Below are positions 1 through 12,789 of a DNA stretch of 64,000 nucleotides, piece by piece. Within the stretch, counting starts at the first letter, position 1, and the number at the start of each line of letters is the position of its first letter. The stretch is from Fomitopsis serialis (taxonomy: Eukaryota > Basidiomycota > Agaricomycetes > Polyporales > Fomitopsidaceae): positions 48,758 to 112,757 of the forward strand of contig NW_025955098.1 of the NCBI RefSeq assembly GCF_022376445.1, given 5' to 3'. Position numbers and translations under genes: made by a program. Below the pieces are notes generated by a model that saw nothing but the letters and a program-made list of their open reading frames with translations, was not told the DNA's origin and did not search any database.

Positions 1-3000
1 TGGTTTGTGTTGATCACTGATGAATTGAAGGTACATAAGAGCACAGAAGCAAGTGCTAGATGAGTCAAATGTTTCTCTTAGGGATGCTCCTTTTGTGCAT
101 TTCCCAAGTGCACTCCCTCTTAGCTACATAAGATACTTCATAGAATCCAAATAGTAGAAGACTCAGTACACCACTTTCCCAGGCCATTCAAGATGCACAA
201 TAAGGCTCAAAAAGTAGGGAAAAAGCAAGGCAAGGGTATGTGTGTTAATGATTGCCACTGATCATCAAGCATGTGCTCTGTGAAACATGAGGGACCACAT
301 GGATGTTAACCTGAAACACTAGTGTAGCCCTATGAAAACTCAGAAATAGTGTACAGCTTGATGAGCCACTCATAGATTGCCTGCCAGCTGGAATATTATC
401 ATCAATATTCTGAGCTAATAGTCACCCAGTAACAGCTTTCAGATCATCTGGTCACAAGGGGCCTAAGGAAAGTACTAGGAGCCTGGTAATAGTCCAGTCA
501 GTACATACACAATCAAGTGCTACAAAGCATGACAATGTGAGAAACAAAAGATCACCTGAATGTGGTGAGAAGGCACTGTGAATACTACAGCGAAGTCCAT
601 TAAAAGGAAATGAAATAAAGATAACAAAGTGCAGGAATGATAACAACTGCTGCTTATCCTATTCAAAGATCACATGTGTGGAATTCCTTGTGAAAGTTCC
701 TTGCCCCTAACAACAGCCTGCATACTAAGACTTGCACATGGGGTCATTGTAGCCTCTCCTGGGTATTCTAGCAATGCCTATTATCAATGGTCATGCACTC
801 TGGTCATAAGTCAAGGGATTTCTATATCTCCAGACACACTCCCAAGGTAATTATTTACCAGTGTCATTTTCTGGCTGACTGTGTGTGCACATAAAATGGT
901 ACTATATTGGGATTAGACACCATATGTTGATATTGACATTCCTCTGGGCATGGCAGATACCATCCAGGATCAACTGCCAAATTGGGTGCTAGTAGGCACA
1001 CTGCCACATATTCATATTTCCAAAGCTGTTCATATATCAAACATGTTCACACCCTGGTCTAAAGTGCTATTGTTCCACTTCCCATATAACATGAAATGAT
1101 TGAGCATGAGTAGCTGACATTTTATAATCACATGTAAAAGGAGACAGTTGCAGCAAATGAGAGTACTCCTGAAGGCATATTACTGACTAGAGAGCTATAA
1201 AAGGACAGCCTTATATTGGCTCAGAAGTCCATTGTAGTATGGCCTCTTCACTGTTGCTTAGTAAGCAATGCAAGTCTGCATTATTTCCAGAGCAACCATG
1301 GATGGCTTTTTCTGAACCCAATCAGGAAAAAAGCTGCCTATTCTATCCCCACATACCAAGGGCCATTGCATGAGAATAGGATGCTGGTAGTGCATACAGA
1401 GGTTAGATATGTTCCAGGCAAAAGTCATCTGAGGGACTAACAACCAAGCATAGCACCATCATACTATATAAATGGCACTGCTTCATATTGACAAGATTAG
1501 TCAAAGACATGCTTATACTGAACTGCTACAATAGAGCTCCTGACATCAGGCTATGTGCAGATGCATTAGCACATGTGAGATCTACTGTCTTGCATTGGCC
1601 TACAACAGTCAGCACAATGTGAAGTCATGGGATTGTCTGAGTTTATCTTATTTCCTACTATTTATCTAGCATTGCAAAGACCATCAAGACTATATACGAT
1701 GTGTGGTAGTGTGGTGGCCCCACTTTATGACATTGCTAGCCTATAGACTTTCTCACAACAGTAGTAACTCCACAACACAACTTGTACAATGTCTTTGTAT
1801 CACTTTTTAGGATCAGTACAGTGTGAAAAAGATCTGTGGACCCACAATTCTGATGGCTATGCTATTGACATGTGACACAGAGTGAGTATTATGAACATGC
1901 TCAGCATGAACTGTGGCCTTTGTGCCACAGGTGTCCACCATTTTCTGAATACACCATAGCCTGCCCAAGGGTTCAGACAGAAGCCAATCACTACTCACAG
2001 CAAGCAGTACAAGGTGAGCCTGAGTGGAATCATTCAAAATATTCTCTTGTTTTATCCGCATTTTCTGAGCACAGACACAGCAGGTAACTCAGACTTTCCA
2101 TTTTGGGAATGTAAACTATCACATATAGCAGGTTTGGTCACACAATTCATAGGCAGTTGGTAAGTATCACAGGAAAAACAAACAATGTGAAAGAACCAGT
2201 GTTCACAGAGCCATATGCTTTGTGACTGGCACTATATTTATATGAATCTATGGGAACACGTACTATGTAAAGCCTCTCTGACATCATATACATGACTGGT
2301 AGTTTTCCCAATCGTTTTTGATTTTTTGGGAGACCATAGCACAGCAAATACAGTGTCACTAATGAACTTGTGACTTGCATTCAGACTCAGCCCAACAGCT
2401 TGGAAGCCTGCCTTTTCAGGGCCTATTGAATAGCTGAACCAAACAGAATAGCCTAGGATCCTGTCTGGAATTGCCAGTCCCTGAGAATTCCAGGTGATAC
2501 TGATTCTTACAAGATGGACTAACAGAGTGGCTTGTATCAGGCTATGCATGGGTCATTCTGCACTATCATATGTTTTCTGCCATATTGGAGCCTCAACAGT
2601 CAACTCAATATGAATTCATAGTACTATCTGATTTGTCCCTGATTTTTCTGCTATTTATCCAGTCCTGCAGAGGCCATGCATGGCCAACTTCCCAAATGGG
2701 CAGGGGACTGACCATATATGGCTGTTTTGTATGTTTGATATCCCCCACTTCACAGAGCCTCTCATACATGTGGAACTGTCTAGTACAAGCATCATACACA
2801 CACCAAGATCTGCTTATATGCCTCAGTATCATCACTTATGATGGTCAGTACTCTCAAAGATACCTAATCTGGACACTGCTATCAGTACACAAGGGGCATT
2901 GCATGGAGAGGTAATATTTTGGGATTTCTCCGCATTTAATGGGGCTCTAGGAAGATTCGGCAACGGGCGCTTAAACGGGCGCTTAGTAAGCGATGTAAGT

Positions 3001-3120
3001 TCAGCCTGTTACTGCAGCAAATCTGACTTGTTTTGGGCTCAGAAAAGTCCAGGAAAATCGGATAATATTCCAGGAGATCTGTGGAGCATTTATGAGCATA
3101 TTCACAAGTAGAGAGGATTG
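1..3120. repeat. CpG-depleted direct repeat, copy 1
   Basis: This block matches about 7715-11240 in the same orientation. Shared landmarks are the tgatcactgatgaattgaag start (10 and 7718), the ttgcttagtaagcaatgcaa motif (1255 and 8799) and the ttcggcaacgggcgc stretch (2956 and 11090). Copies differ by many substitutions and small indels, so the duplication is old. Only two CpG dinucleotides occur in the first 1.75 kb (591 and 1697). The small ORFs here are chance openings: none is conserved in frame between the copies. I see no gene. Confidence 0.75.
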
Positions 3121-3640
3121 TCCTGTATAGTTATTCAGTGCTGGGACATCAACACATACTTGCTATGACAATATTTCTCCATTTGTAGCACTGCTGTGCA
3201 TGTTTCAGAGACATCAATGTGTTGGAAACTATACACTTGGCTGTAGAGGACATCTGTCATGTGTTTCAGATGCAACAGAACACATTCATATTCACAGAGT
3301 CACTTCTGTTTTATGTCAGCATTTTGCTACTCATTCAACCACTCTCAAGAAACTATGACAGACACTATGAATGAAGGGCTATGAGGTGAGCTTATTATAT
3401 TTATCACAGTTGGTTGGAGCTCAGTCAGTGTATACCAGTCAAATGCTACCCAATCATGTCTACAGAGGTAGGGGTATTTCTCTGCATTTTGGATTTGATA
3501 CATGGGCAAGCCATACTGGTCATAGCCTCTGGGGGTGCCATACTGAATTAATGTCTTACATACAGCAGGTACTACAAGTGAGTCCAATTGCACACAATAT
3601 TCCCTGGTTTTATCTACATTTTCCGAGCCCAGACTGAGCA
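3030..3640. repeat. Short inverted-terminus repeat unit, copy 1
   Basis: The unit starts with a gggctcagaaaa-type stretch followed by an aatattcc box and ends with the reverse complement of the same pattern (near 3595-3640). The imperfect terminal inverted repeat is about 35 bp. A homologous unit of similar length lies at 11165-11757. No ORF is shared. It could be a degenerate non-autonomous DNA transposon. Confidence 0.5.
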
Positions 3641-4816
3641 GCTGCATGACAAATTACCATTTGGGGAAGGTTAGCTACCCTTTATGGCAGGTTCCAGATG
3701 TCACCAAGACATACAGAATCTATGGACAGTCTACAGGCATCAAAAGAGTCCCTTTGAAGGTGATGGGTATGGGTATACCCATGCTATGCACTACTTGAAG
3801 TTGAGTATGAGCTATTTTTGTCTCATCTCATCTCATCTTGTCACAGGAAGCAGTCATGAATACCCACAACTGCATGTTGTCTCTCACCACTCACCAGCAC
3901 TGTCAGCACAATGTCAGAGCATAGTGCCCCCACATCCTCCTCACACAATCATCAGGATAGGTACCCTGTGAGGCTAAAGGAGCCTTGTGTTTGTAAACAT
4001 ATTCTGCTTGATCACACAGGATCACTGACAATTTGCAGAATGTACATGCAAATCACATGGCAGATCTCAATCCAGGGAAACCTGCAATTGACTCAACTTG
4101 GACTTGAAGAGATCAAGCACCACCAGTGACAGGATATGACTACAGTCATGATCCCACTGTGATGCAGGTGAGTATGAAGTTGACCTACTTAGACTAGTCA
4201 CTGAGTCACGGGTGTGTAGGGTGCAGTGCAGAGCCAATGCGACCACTCTGTGGCCCCGCACTGAGATGGCCTCACAAATGCATTCAATGTACTCCCCTTC
4301 ACACAGCAAGAGCCACAACTCAGGGAGTTTGTGGTTGGTGATCAGGACCCCAACACAGCCACTGAAGAAGGCCAGTTTGCAGCTGCCCCACAGGAACAGT
4401 TTGCAGCTGGCACCCCACATGGCCAGTTTGCAGCCAACCCACACAACCATTTGTGCAGCTGCCATGCAAGGTGAATTTGCAGCTGCCACTGTACATGACC
4501 AGTCAGATCTGGTGTTGTGTCCTGGCATGACCATGCACACACTGGCACAGATCAGGGCAGTAATGATTCTCAGCACAGTAGTGTTGGTGCAGATCAGTAC
4601 TGATCTTCTAGTACAGCATACTACCATCCCTACATGATTAGTAGTTGGGGTGGCAAGTGATTTCAGCCTGGGCCCCTCCAATCACAGGTACAATGTGGGC
4701 TTAGTTGGGTCATGTTAACTCATGTCAGTTCAAGGGACATCCTTCAGGCACAAAGGGGGGATCTTGGTACCCTGCAAGACGCCTGGCATCAGGTAAGAAC
4801 ATTGATTCAATCTGAA
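3641..4816. other. AT-rich interval without a recognisable gene
   Basis: Two overlapping open frames lie on opposite strands (4067-4681 minus, 4212-4637 plus). They coincide with imperfect repetition of a gcagctgcc/gccagtttgcag pattern at 4370-4490, which removes stops by composition. No domain is recognisable in either and codon use is unstructured. I treat both as non-coding. Confidence 0.55.
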
Positions 4817-5198
4817 TTATGATCCCTGAGGTATGAAGGAAACATTCTTATGACTGGAGAGGATGTAACACTTAGCATGGAGCCCAATGTGGCAGGCTTT
4901 TCCCACAGTGCATGTGACTGTTTGGGCACCAGATAACCAAAGGTAAGTAACTGTTGACATGCCCCCGTTAGCTGAGTTTCCAATTTTAGACTCCCAGATG
5001 ACATGACTTGCACCAACACACCCAAACAAGTGCTGTGGCTGAAGATTCCCCATGGACTTGGGGCTCCTGTAACATCTAGTGTGGAGCCCAATATGGAAAG
5101 TGGTGAACATGGCATGTGACCTAACCAGCAGCACTGGGCTCCATTAGAATATAATCAATCACTTTTGGCAACAGTAAGCACCCACAAATGGATATGGC
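4817..5198. repeat. 382-bp dispersed repeat, copy 1
   Basis: It is closely similar to 37184-37560, in the same orientation, from a gatccctgaggta start to a cacccacaaatggatatgg end. Outside these limits the two loci diverge completely, so the boundaries are sharp. There are no terminal inverted repeats and no poly-A tail. The class is unknown. Confidence 0.7.
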
Positions 5199-5214
5199 AG
5201 TTAATTTAGTGCAT

Positions 5215-5330
5215 TGCATGGGTATGGATTACCCATGTGGGTCATGGGTATGGGTATGCATGGGTATGGGTATGGGTAGCCAAAATCTGACCCATGAACC
5301 CATGTGACCCATGGACTACTGCAGTGCTAA
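5215..5330. repeat. (ATGGGT)n simple repeat, both orientations
   Basis: A run of atgggt and acccat hexamers in both orientations, with local palindromes. A second, similar block lies at 6739-6862. The 1.4 kb between them is AT-rich, with no gene that I can support. Confidence 0.7.
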
Positions 5331-7714
5331 TCCAGCAGTAGAATATGGTAACTGCTAGTCAGATAGTCTGTGCTGTGTATACATAGACTGCTGAAGTTGT
5401 CAAAATGATGACAACAAGTGCATTACAGTGTGGGTGCCATCATGCTGACCTCATCTTTCTAACTCACAATGATAGCTACTCCAGTGCCATGTATTCATGA
5501 GCTGAAATACAAAATATGACCAGACTGAATCTTACCATGTAATTGTCCATGTTGGACAGCCAGTGATACTGTTTACTTTAATCTTTTGCTAGGCATCTGT
5601 GACATGGCCACTCCTGATAGCATAAGAAGGATCAGTATGGATACTGTGTCAAGGCCCTTTTGAGATGAACACTAGACCTGCAGTTCCAGCATTGTTAGTT
5701 AATTCACTAAATCCAGGATTACAGCAATGTAGTAGGGCTAAGAAATCATCGTCCCAGTTGTGTCACTTACTAAGTAGCAATGTGTTAAGCTCTCAATGAA
5801 AATGTCCACATCATGGGCTGGTCATGTTCATCCCCCAGCCCTATTTATCATATGTTGGTGAAAAACCTGTGACATAAGGCAGTATTCAGTGATGAAGATT
5901 AGTAAATCAACCTAATATGCTCCTCTTCTCTGAGGCTAGTCTATGTGGCAGACTATTCATATTCATTGCACAATGCCACATCTTGCCTGTGTTTCAGTTA
6001 AATTGTTGTCTACCCTGAGTTTCTGCTCAATGTTGACCACAGTAATACTGCTACATTGGGGTGACCCATTGGGATATGGTGAATTTTAAAAGGCTCTGCC
6101 CATGGCATCACTATCCCTCTGTGTTGTGATGTGCATTTGTGTATACAGCCTTGCTATCCCCCAAATATTGTGGTCTCCCCACCTAAGATATGTACTGGAA
6201 ATAAAGGTACAGTCACTGTTTATCAGGTTCTTTGATCCTTTGTCACATTTTGGATGATTTTGTCATGTTACCTTGCTTTGACCCATTTAATTGACCTCTC
6301 CTCTCCATTGTTCTTGCATGTATATAAGTTGCTTGCATAACAGCCTACTGCCCTCATGTAGATGCCTCCCATCTAATTGATGTATGTCCTGGCTTGCAAA
6401 ACTGGAAACTCCACCTTCTATGTTGTGATTGACCATGCAGTCAGTGGGGTTGTTCTCAAAGTGGTAGCAGTAGATATGCACCATAAAACTGTCCTGCTTT
6501 GCTGCCCCATCATTGGACTGCAGGCTGTCCAGGACACTGTTCAAAGAGAACAGCCCCTAGTCACATCCATCTCCATGGCCCAGTGTCAGCTCTGTGGGGT
6601 TATTCATCCAATTGGCAAGCCAGTTGTGAGTCTGGTCCGAGCTCACTTGGCCAGTATGATACTGATCAACACACCCCATATCTTGCCAATTATGTTACCC
6701 ATCATGCAAAATTATGAGTACAATGAACTGCACATAGATCTACCCATGATGGTACCCATACCCAAAGGTACCCATGATACCCATGCAAAACCCATACCCA
6801 TGCCATGGGTATGCAACCCATGTGGGTATGGGTATGGGTATGCCCTCAGACACCCATGGGTACTTGCTGGGGAGAGGGCCATAGCTGGCAGTATGATCCC
6901 TTTGGTAGGAGATATGTCAATTTATGAACAACTTCATGCTGCCTGCATCAGAAGTCATGCTTGGCAAGACTGCTAGTATATTGCCTATCCATAGAGTACT
7001 GACATATCTTCCACATTTTGCACTTCAGAGTAGCCTGCTAATTTATTAGGTTGTTGTAATATGAGCATCATAGCTTGCAATCATGAGCAACAGACATTAT
7101 GGATCTGTTTCTTACTTGGTAAATTGCCAAGTTGCTTATCAATATGATCTGAATACTAATGAGCAGTGTTACTGGTTTGTATTGATAGTAACATAGAGCA
7201 AATAGCTTGGGAATGTTGCAAAGAAGTAAGGAGAGCCTCTAGATCAACTAGAACTCAAGGAAGGGGAATCTGGGGGGTTGACTACAGTAACCACTACTCA
7301 GTTGGGACTTGCTGTCAGTGCTGTTGTACAAGTATTAGCCCTTGATCAGAGAGATTCTGATACCAAAGGATGTCTTTCAGTAGATTGTTAACAGTACTTC
7401 CCCAAGTCCAAACCAATCAACAGTGGAGGATGGAACCAATATACAGAGGAGAAGTATACCAGTAAGGAATTCTGAAAAATGCCTGTCAAGAATTGATGTG
7501 TTATACAAGGAATACAACCAAAGAATGTGCAGTTTGCTCTCACCATAAGTGAACAGTTACCAGACACTGACCAGTAGTACAAAGCCATACTAAGGTATGT
7601 TACTGGATTGGAGCTCAGCTCCTGATTCAATAGTAATGGGCTCATGTAGTACAATGTGAAGCAATGTATCACCATAGTAAGTGCCATCAAGACTGATAGA
7701 GTCATGGGCAAGAT
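5331..7714. other. AT-rich, CpG-poor interval without a recognisable gene
   Basis: Apart from the hexamer repeat at 6739-6862, I see only scattered short open frames. The longest (6377-6976 plus) runs through the acccat hexamer block and shows no domain. No RNA gene or clear transposon terminus is visible. Confidence 0.5.
6739..6862. repeat. (ACCCAT)n / (ATGGGT)n simple repeat
   Basis: Tandem and inverted acccat/atgggt hexamers that can fold back on themselves. Composition matches 5215-5330; the two may be remnants of a pair of termini, but I see no supporting target duplication. Confidence 0.65.
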
Positions 7715-9912
7715 TGATCACTGATGAATTGAAGGTACACTGGCATAAGAGTACAGAAGCAAGTGGTAGATGAGATAAATGTTTGGACTTGCTCATAGGG
7801 ATGCTCCTTTTGTGCATTTATGCACAGCCTTTTAGCTACATAAAATACTTCATAGAATCCTACAAAATAGTAGAAGACTAGCACAGCCTTATGAACACTA
7901 GTCACTCATAGATTGCCTGCCAGCTGGGATAATATATCAATAGATAACATAGTCTGAGCTAATAGAACCCCAGTAATATCTTTCAAAGCATCTGGTCACA
8001 AGGAGTCTAAGGAGAGCACTAGAAACTTGGTAATAGTCCAGTCAGAACATACACCAATAGGTGCCACAAAGAATAACAATGTGGGAACAAAAGATCACTG
8101 AAATCTGGTCAGAAAGCATTGTGAACCCCAAATGAAGTCCATTCAAAGGATCTAGAATAAAGATAACAAAGCCCAGGAGTGATAACAATTCCTGCTGCCT
8201 ACCCTATTCAAAGACCATATCTATGGAATTTCTTGTAGAAAAAGGGGTTTCAATGCCTTGTCCCTAACAACAGACTGCATACTAAGACTTGCACATGGGC
8301 CTTTCCTGGGTATTCTAGTAATGCCTACTATCAATGGTCATGCTCTCTGATCATAAGTCCAGGGATTTCTATATCTTCAGACATACTCCCACGATAATCA
8401 CCAGTGTCATTTTCTGGCTGACTGTTCATTTTGTGTGCACATACAATGTATGGTACTATATTTGGATTAGACAATATATTTTTCATGTTGACATTACTCC
8501 AGCGCAGATACCGCCCAGGATCAACTGCCAAATGGTGTACTGGTAGGCACACTGCCACATATTTCCAATGCTGTTCAAATATCACACATGTTCACACCTG
8601 GGTCTAAAGTGTTATATTTCCACTTTCCATATAACATGAAAGGACCCAACATGAGTAGCTGATATTTTATTGTCACATGTAAAAGGAAACAGTTGCAGCA
8701 AATGAGAGTACTCCCAAAGTCATATTATTGACTAGAGATCCATAAAAGGACAGCCATATATTGGCTCAGAAGTCCATTGTAATATGGCCTCTTCACTGTT
8801 GCTTAGTAAGCAATGCAAGTCTGCATTATTTCCATGGCAACCATGACTTCTTCTGAGCCCAATCAGGAAGAAATCACAGCATACACTGCAATATGAGTGA
8901 TAGTAGACATTGCACAAACAGACACCACTGTCAATACATTTTTGCCCATATGAACAAGCCAAGAGCTGCCTATTCTATCTTCACATACCAAGGGCCATTG
9001 CATGAGAATAGGATGATGGTAGTGCATACAGACATTAGATATGCTCCAGGCAAAAATTATATGAGCAATTAACAACCAAGCATAGCACCATCATACTGTA
9101 TAATTGGCACTGCTTCATATTGATACAATCAGTCAAAGACATGCTTATACTGGACTGGGACAATAGAGCTGTAGACATCAGGCTGTGAACTCTGCATCAG
9201 CACATCTGAGATGTACTGTCATGCATTGGCCTACAACAGTCAGCATGATGTCATGGGATCATCTGATTTTATCTCATTTCCTACCATTTATCTAGCATTG
9301 CAGAGACCATCAAAGCATTTGATCACCTATGTGTGGTGTCCCTACTTTATGACATTGCTAGCCTATAGACTTTCTAGCAACAGTAGTAGATGCACAACTT
9401 GTACAATGTCTTTCTATCACTTTCTAGGATCAGTACAGTGTCATAAAGCTCTGCGAACCCATAATATTAATAGCTATGCCATTCACATGTGAGACAGAGC
9501 CAATATTATGAACATACTCAGCATTAACTGTGGCCTTTGTGCCACAGGTGTTCACCATTTTCTGCATATGCCATTGCCTGCCAAAGGGTTTAGACATGAG
9601 CCAATCAATACTTATAGCAAGCAGTACAAGGTGAGTGGACTCATACAGAATATTCCCTTGTTTTATCCACATTTTCTGAGCCCAGACACAGCAGATAACT
9701 CGGACTTTCCATTTTGAGAAGGTCAGGTACCACATATGGCATGTTTCATTCAGGTCTCATATAGCCACACAATCCATAGGCAGTTGGCAAGCATCACAGG
9801 AAACACAAACAAAGTGAAAGAACCAGTGTGTACAGAGGTATATGTATTTTATTTTGCTTTGTGAATGGTGGGTGCCATGTTTATATGAGTCCATGGGAAG
9901 GCATACTATGTA

Positions 9913-10222
9913 CACAGCGGACAAATCACCTTGTGAGAAATGCTTACATAGCGCTCACAAACCAGGAGTGAGTATTTTATTAGGACTCGGTGTGAGGGGT
10001 TCTAACATAGGAAATGCACTTCCCTTGTAAGGCCTAACATTGCTTATGTTTGGAAGTCCGCAATGTTAGTATCTATGTTCTTTCCATGTTCGGGCTTTCA
10101 CGCTATGCACTGTCTCTTTACTTTCAATGCGAGGACTTCTAACTTTGCGACTAAAATAAGTACTCAATCCTCCTTTGTAAGCGACATGTAGGCACGTCGT
10201 ACAAAGGGTTTTGTCCGCTGTG
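9913..10222. mobile_element. 310-bp MITE-like element with GTA target duplication
   Basis: The element begins CACAGCGGACAAA and ends with the reverse complement TTTGTCCGCTGTG. GTA precedes it (9910-9912) and follows it (10223-10225). The corresponding position in repeat copy 1 (about 2264-2275, actatgtaaagcctc) has one GTA and no insert, so the paralogue acts as an empty site. The insert carries many CpGs while its surroundings carry almost none, which suggests a young insertion. A 3-bp duplication would fit PIF/Harbinger-like elements, but a TA duplication with slightly unequal ends (Tc1/mariner) cannot be excluded. It has no coding capacity. Confidence 0.75.
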
Positions 10223-11044
10223 GTACAGCCTCTCTGACATCATATACATGACTGGGAATATTCCCAATTGTTTTTGATTTTTTGGGAGACCATAGCACAG
10301 CAAATACATTGTCACTAATGAGCTTGTGGCTTGCATTCAAACTCAGCCCAATAGCCTGCCTTTGCAGGGCCTATTGAAGAGTTGAACTGAACAGAATAGC
10401 CTGGGATCCTGTCCGGAGCTGCCAGTCCCTGAGAATTCCAGGTGATAATGGTGCTTACAAGATGGACCAAGACTCATTGAAAGAGTGGCTTGTATCAGGC
10501 TATGCATGGGAAACTCTGCATTATTATATGTTTTCTGCCATATGGCCTCAACAGTCAACCCAATACAAATCCATAGTACTATCTATTTTTTCTCTTATTT
10601 TCCTGCTATTTATCCAGTCCTGCAGAGGCCATGCATGGCCAACCTCCCAAATGGGCAGGGGACTAACCATATATGGCAGTTTTGTATGTTTGATATCCTC
10701 CACCTCACAGAGCCCATACATGTGGAACTGTCTTGTACAAGCATCATACACACACCAACATTTGCTTATATCCCCAGTATCACTTGCCAAGGTCAGTACT
10801 CTGTGAAAAACAACAAGAACACCTAATCTGGGCACCCTTGTCAGCACTCAAGGGGCATCTCATGGAGAAGCAATATTTTGGGATTTTTCTGCATTTAATG
10901 GGGTTCTAGTAAGAGCTCAGTTAGTGTGGCTTGAAGCCATCAAAAAACTCGGCATGAAGAGCTGAGACCGAAAGATTACTTTAAAAGGGAACATTTGTCA
11001 GCATTTTAGCCAATGGGAGTGCTCCAAAATCCCCTTTGAGTGAC

Positions 11045-11088
11045 CGGAGTCGTCGACAGGCCGGAATTCCGGCCTGTCGACGACTCCG
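11045..11088. repeat. Perfect 44-bp palindrome
   Basis: Two 22-base arms meet at GGAATTCC without a spacer, with GTCGAC sites in each arm. It lies in a CpG-bearing island absent from repeat copy 1, so it is part of an insertion in copy 2. The sequence could extrude as a cruciform. No protein-binding family is recognised. Confidence 0.85.
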
Positions 11089-11164
11089 CTTCGGCAACGG
11101 GCGCCTAATCGAGCGCTTAGTAAGCGATGTAAGTGCACACTGTTACTGCAGCACAATTCACTTG

Positions 11165-11757
11165 TTTTGGGGTCAAGAAAATGCGGATTAATCAGACAAT
11201 ATTCCAGGATATATGTGGAGCATCCCTGAGCATATTTACAAGTGGAGAATATTGCCTATATGGTCATTCAGTGCTGAGACATCAAAACACGCATGTTATT
11301 ACCATTTTTCCCCACCAATAGCTGTGCTGTGCAACTTCCAGACACATCCATGCATTGTAAACTATGCACATATCTATACAGGTCACAGGCAATGTGTTTC
11401 AGAGACAACAAGCCATTCATATCTGCACAGTCACTTGTGATTCTCTAAATGTTGTCCTTTGTTCTTCATTCCTCCAATTTATGATCAACCCTTGAAATGA
11501 TGGGCTATCAAATGAGTTTATCATCTCTATAACCTCTATAAGAGTTGATTAGATGTCAGTCAGTGTATCCCAGTCAAATGCCACATTCATGCATGTGTTT
11601 CTCTGTTTCCTGAATTTCAAACAACTGGGCAAGTCATACTAGTGATATATTGTGGGGGCCTCCATACAAGATGAATTGCCTTCATATACAAGGCAATACA
11701 GATGAGTCTGATTACACATAATATTCCCTGATTTTATCTGCATTTTGTGAGCCCAGA
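11165..11757. repeat. Short inverted-terminus repeat unit, copy 2
   Basis: Homologue of 3030-3640. The left end reads gggtcaagaaaatgcgga then an aatattcc box; the right end is the inverse of the same pattern (aatattccctgattttatct and onward). Internal sequence is AT-rich and non-coding. Confidence 0.5.
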
Positions 11758-12738
11758 CTGAGCAGGTTAAGCAAAATTACCATTTTAGGAAGGTCAGCTA
11801 CCCTATTTAGCAGGTTTGAGATGTCAGAGAATCTGTGGGCAGCATATAGGCTTCAAAAGAGAGACTTTTGAGGTGAAAATGTATGCACTCATGTGCACAG
11901 AGGCATTTGCATGTTTTTTTTGTTTTGTGAGTTGTGCCATGACCAGTGAAGGTAATGGGCAAGTCACAGCAGCTATAGACTCTATGACATCATACCTATC
12001 ACAGAGATTATTTTGGGAATTTTCCGCATTTTAGTGAGGCCACAGTACAGCAGGTACAGTGCCACTAAGGAGCCTGTGGCTGAGATCCAAACTCAGCTCA
12101 AAACCTCGGCAGCCTGCCTGATTAGGGCAGAAAAGGGGCTTGTTGCACCAATCAGAGCAGCTCGGCATCCCTCTCGTGCCGTTCGGAGGTGCAACCGTGC
12201 CAAATGTCCGCACGGTTGCACCTCCGAATGGCATCTGGGCGCTTGATGGGCGCTTAGTAAGCGATGTAAGTGCGGACTGTGACTGTGCTTAAGAGAGCTT
12301 GTTTAGACTCAGAAAAAAGGGGAAAATTGAGACAATATTCAAAATGATCCAGGCAATGTGAATGAAGCTGTATATTGCATGGGTTCGACATCAGATCAGA
12401 TAGCATTCTCAATAACCTAGTAAGATGGTTGCTGTGGCCCCAGTGAGCTTATATAAGCCTGCTACTTCACTCTTGGAACTGCTCATGTACTGGACAACCC
12501 TATAAGATGGTAGTGTATGTACACATTCAGGTATGTATCCCTAGATTGTGTCTGTGAGCAAGACAAAGCCAGCAGTGGATGCATAACTACCATATGGAGT
12601 ATGTGACCTTCCCAAAGAGGAATCATACACAAACAGGGGCATGTAGGGCTCAGAGAAATGCAGAAAATCTATGAAATATACAGACACATCAAAGACAAGT
12701 GTATGATTGCCTTGATTTGCAATGGTTACCATTACATT
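11758..12738. other. AT-rich interval with one hairpin, no gene
   Basis: The interval contains the hairpin at 12177-12233 and a further copy of the gcgcttagtaagcgatgtaa motif (12250-12269). The remaining sequence is CpG-poor repeat-like DNA; short open frames show no domain. Confidence 0.5.
12177..12233. repeat. Inverted repeat with 24-bp arms
   Basis: Arms 12177-12200 and 12210-12233 are complementary with one mismatch, around a 9-base loop. The gcgcttagtaagcgatg motif follows after about 17 bases; the same motif also follows the 44-bp palindrome at 11045. It resembles a small foldback insertion or a transposon end. Confidence 0.75.
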
Positions 12739-12789
12739 AGGCACTGGAGGGAAAGAATGAAGCACAACGCTGCTCGGATACTTCAGAAG

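Larger units (their letters stand above)
7715..11240. repeat. CpG-depleted direct repeat, copy 2
   Basis: Partner of 1-3120. It is longer because it holds a 310-bp inserted element (9913-10222) and an extra stretch with a perfect palindrome (about 10910-11090). The rest is CpG-poor and non-coding, like copy 1. Confidence 0.75.

Noticed and set aside
4067..4681. 204-codon minus-strand ORF
   Set aside because: It lies in CpG-poor repeat DNA, mirrored by an ORF on the other strand, and coincides with a gcagctgcc repeat pattern.
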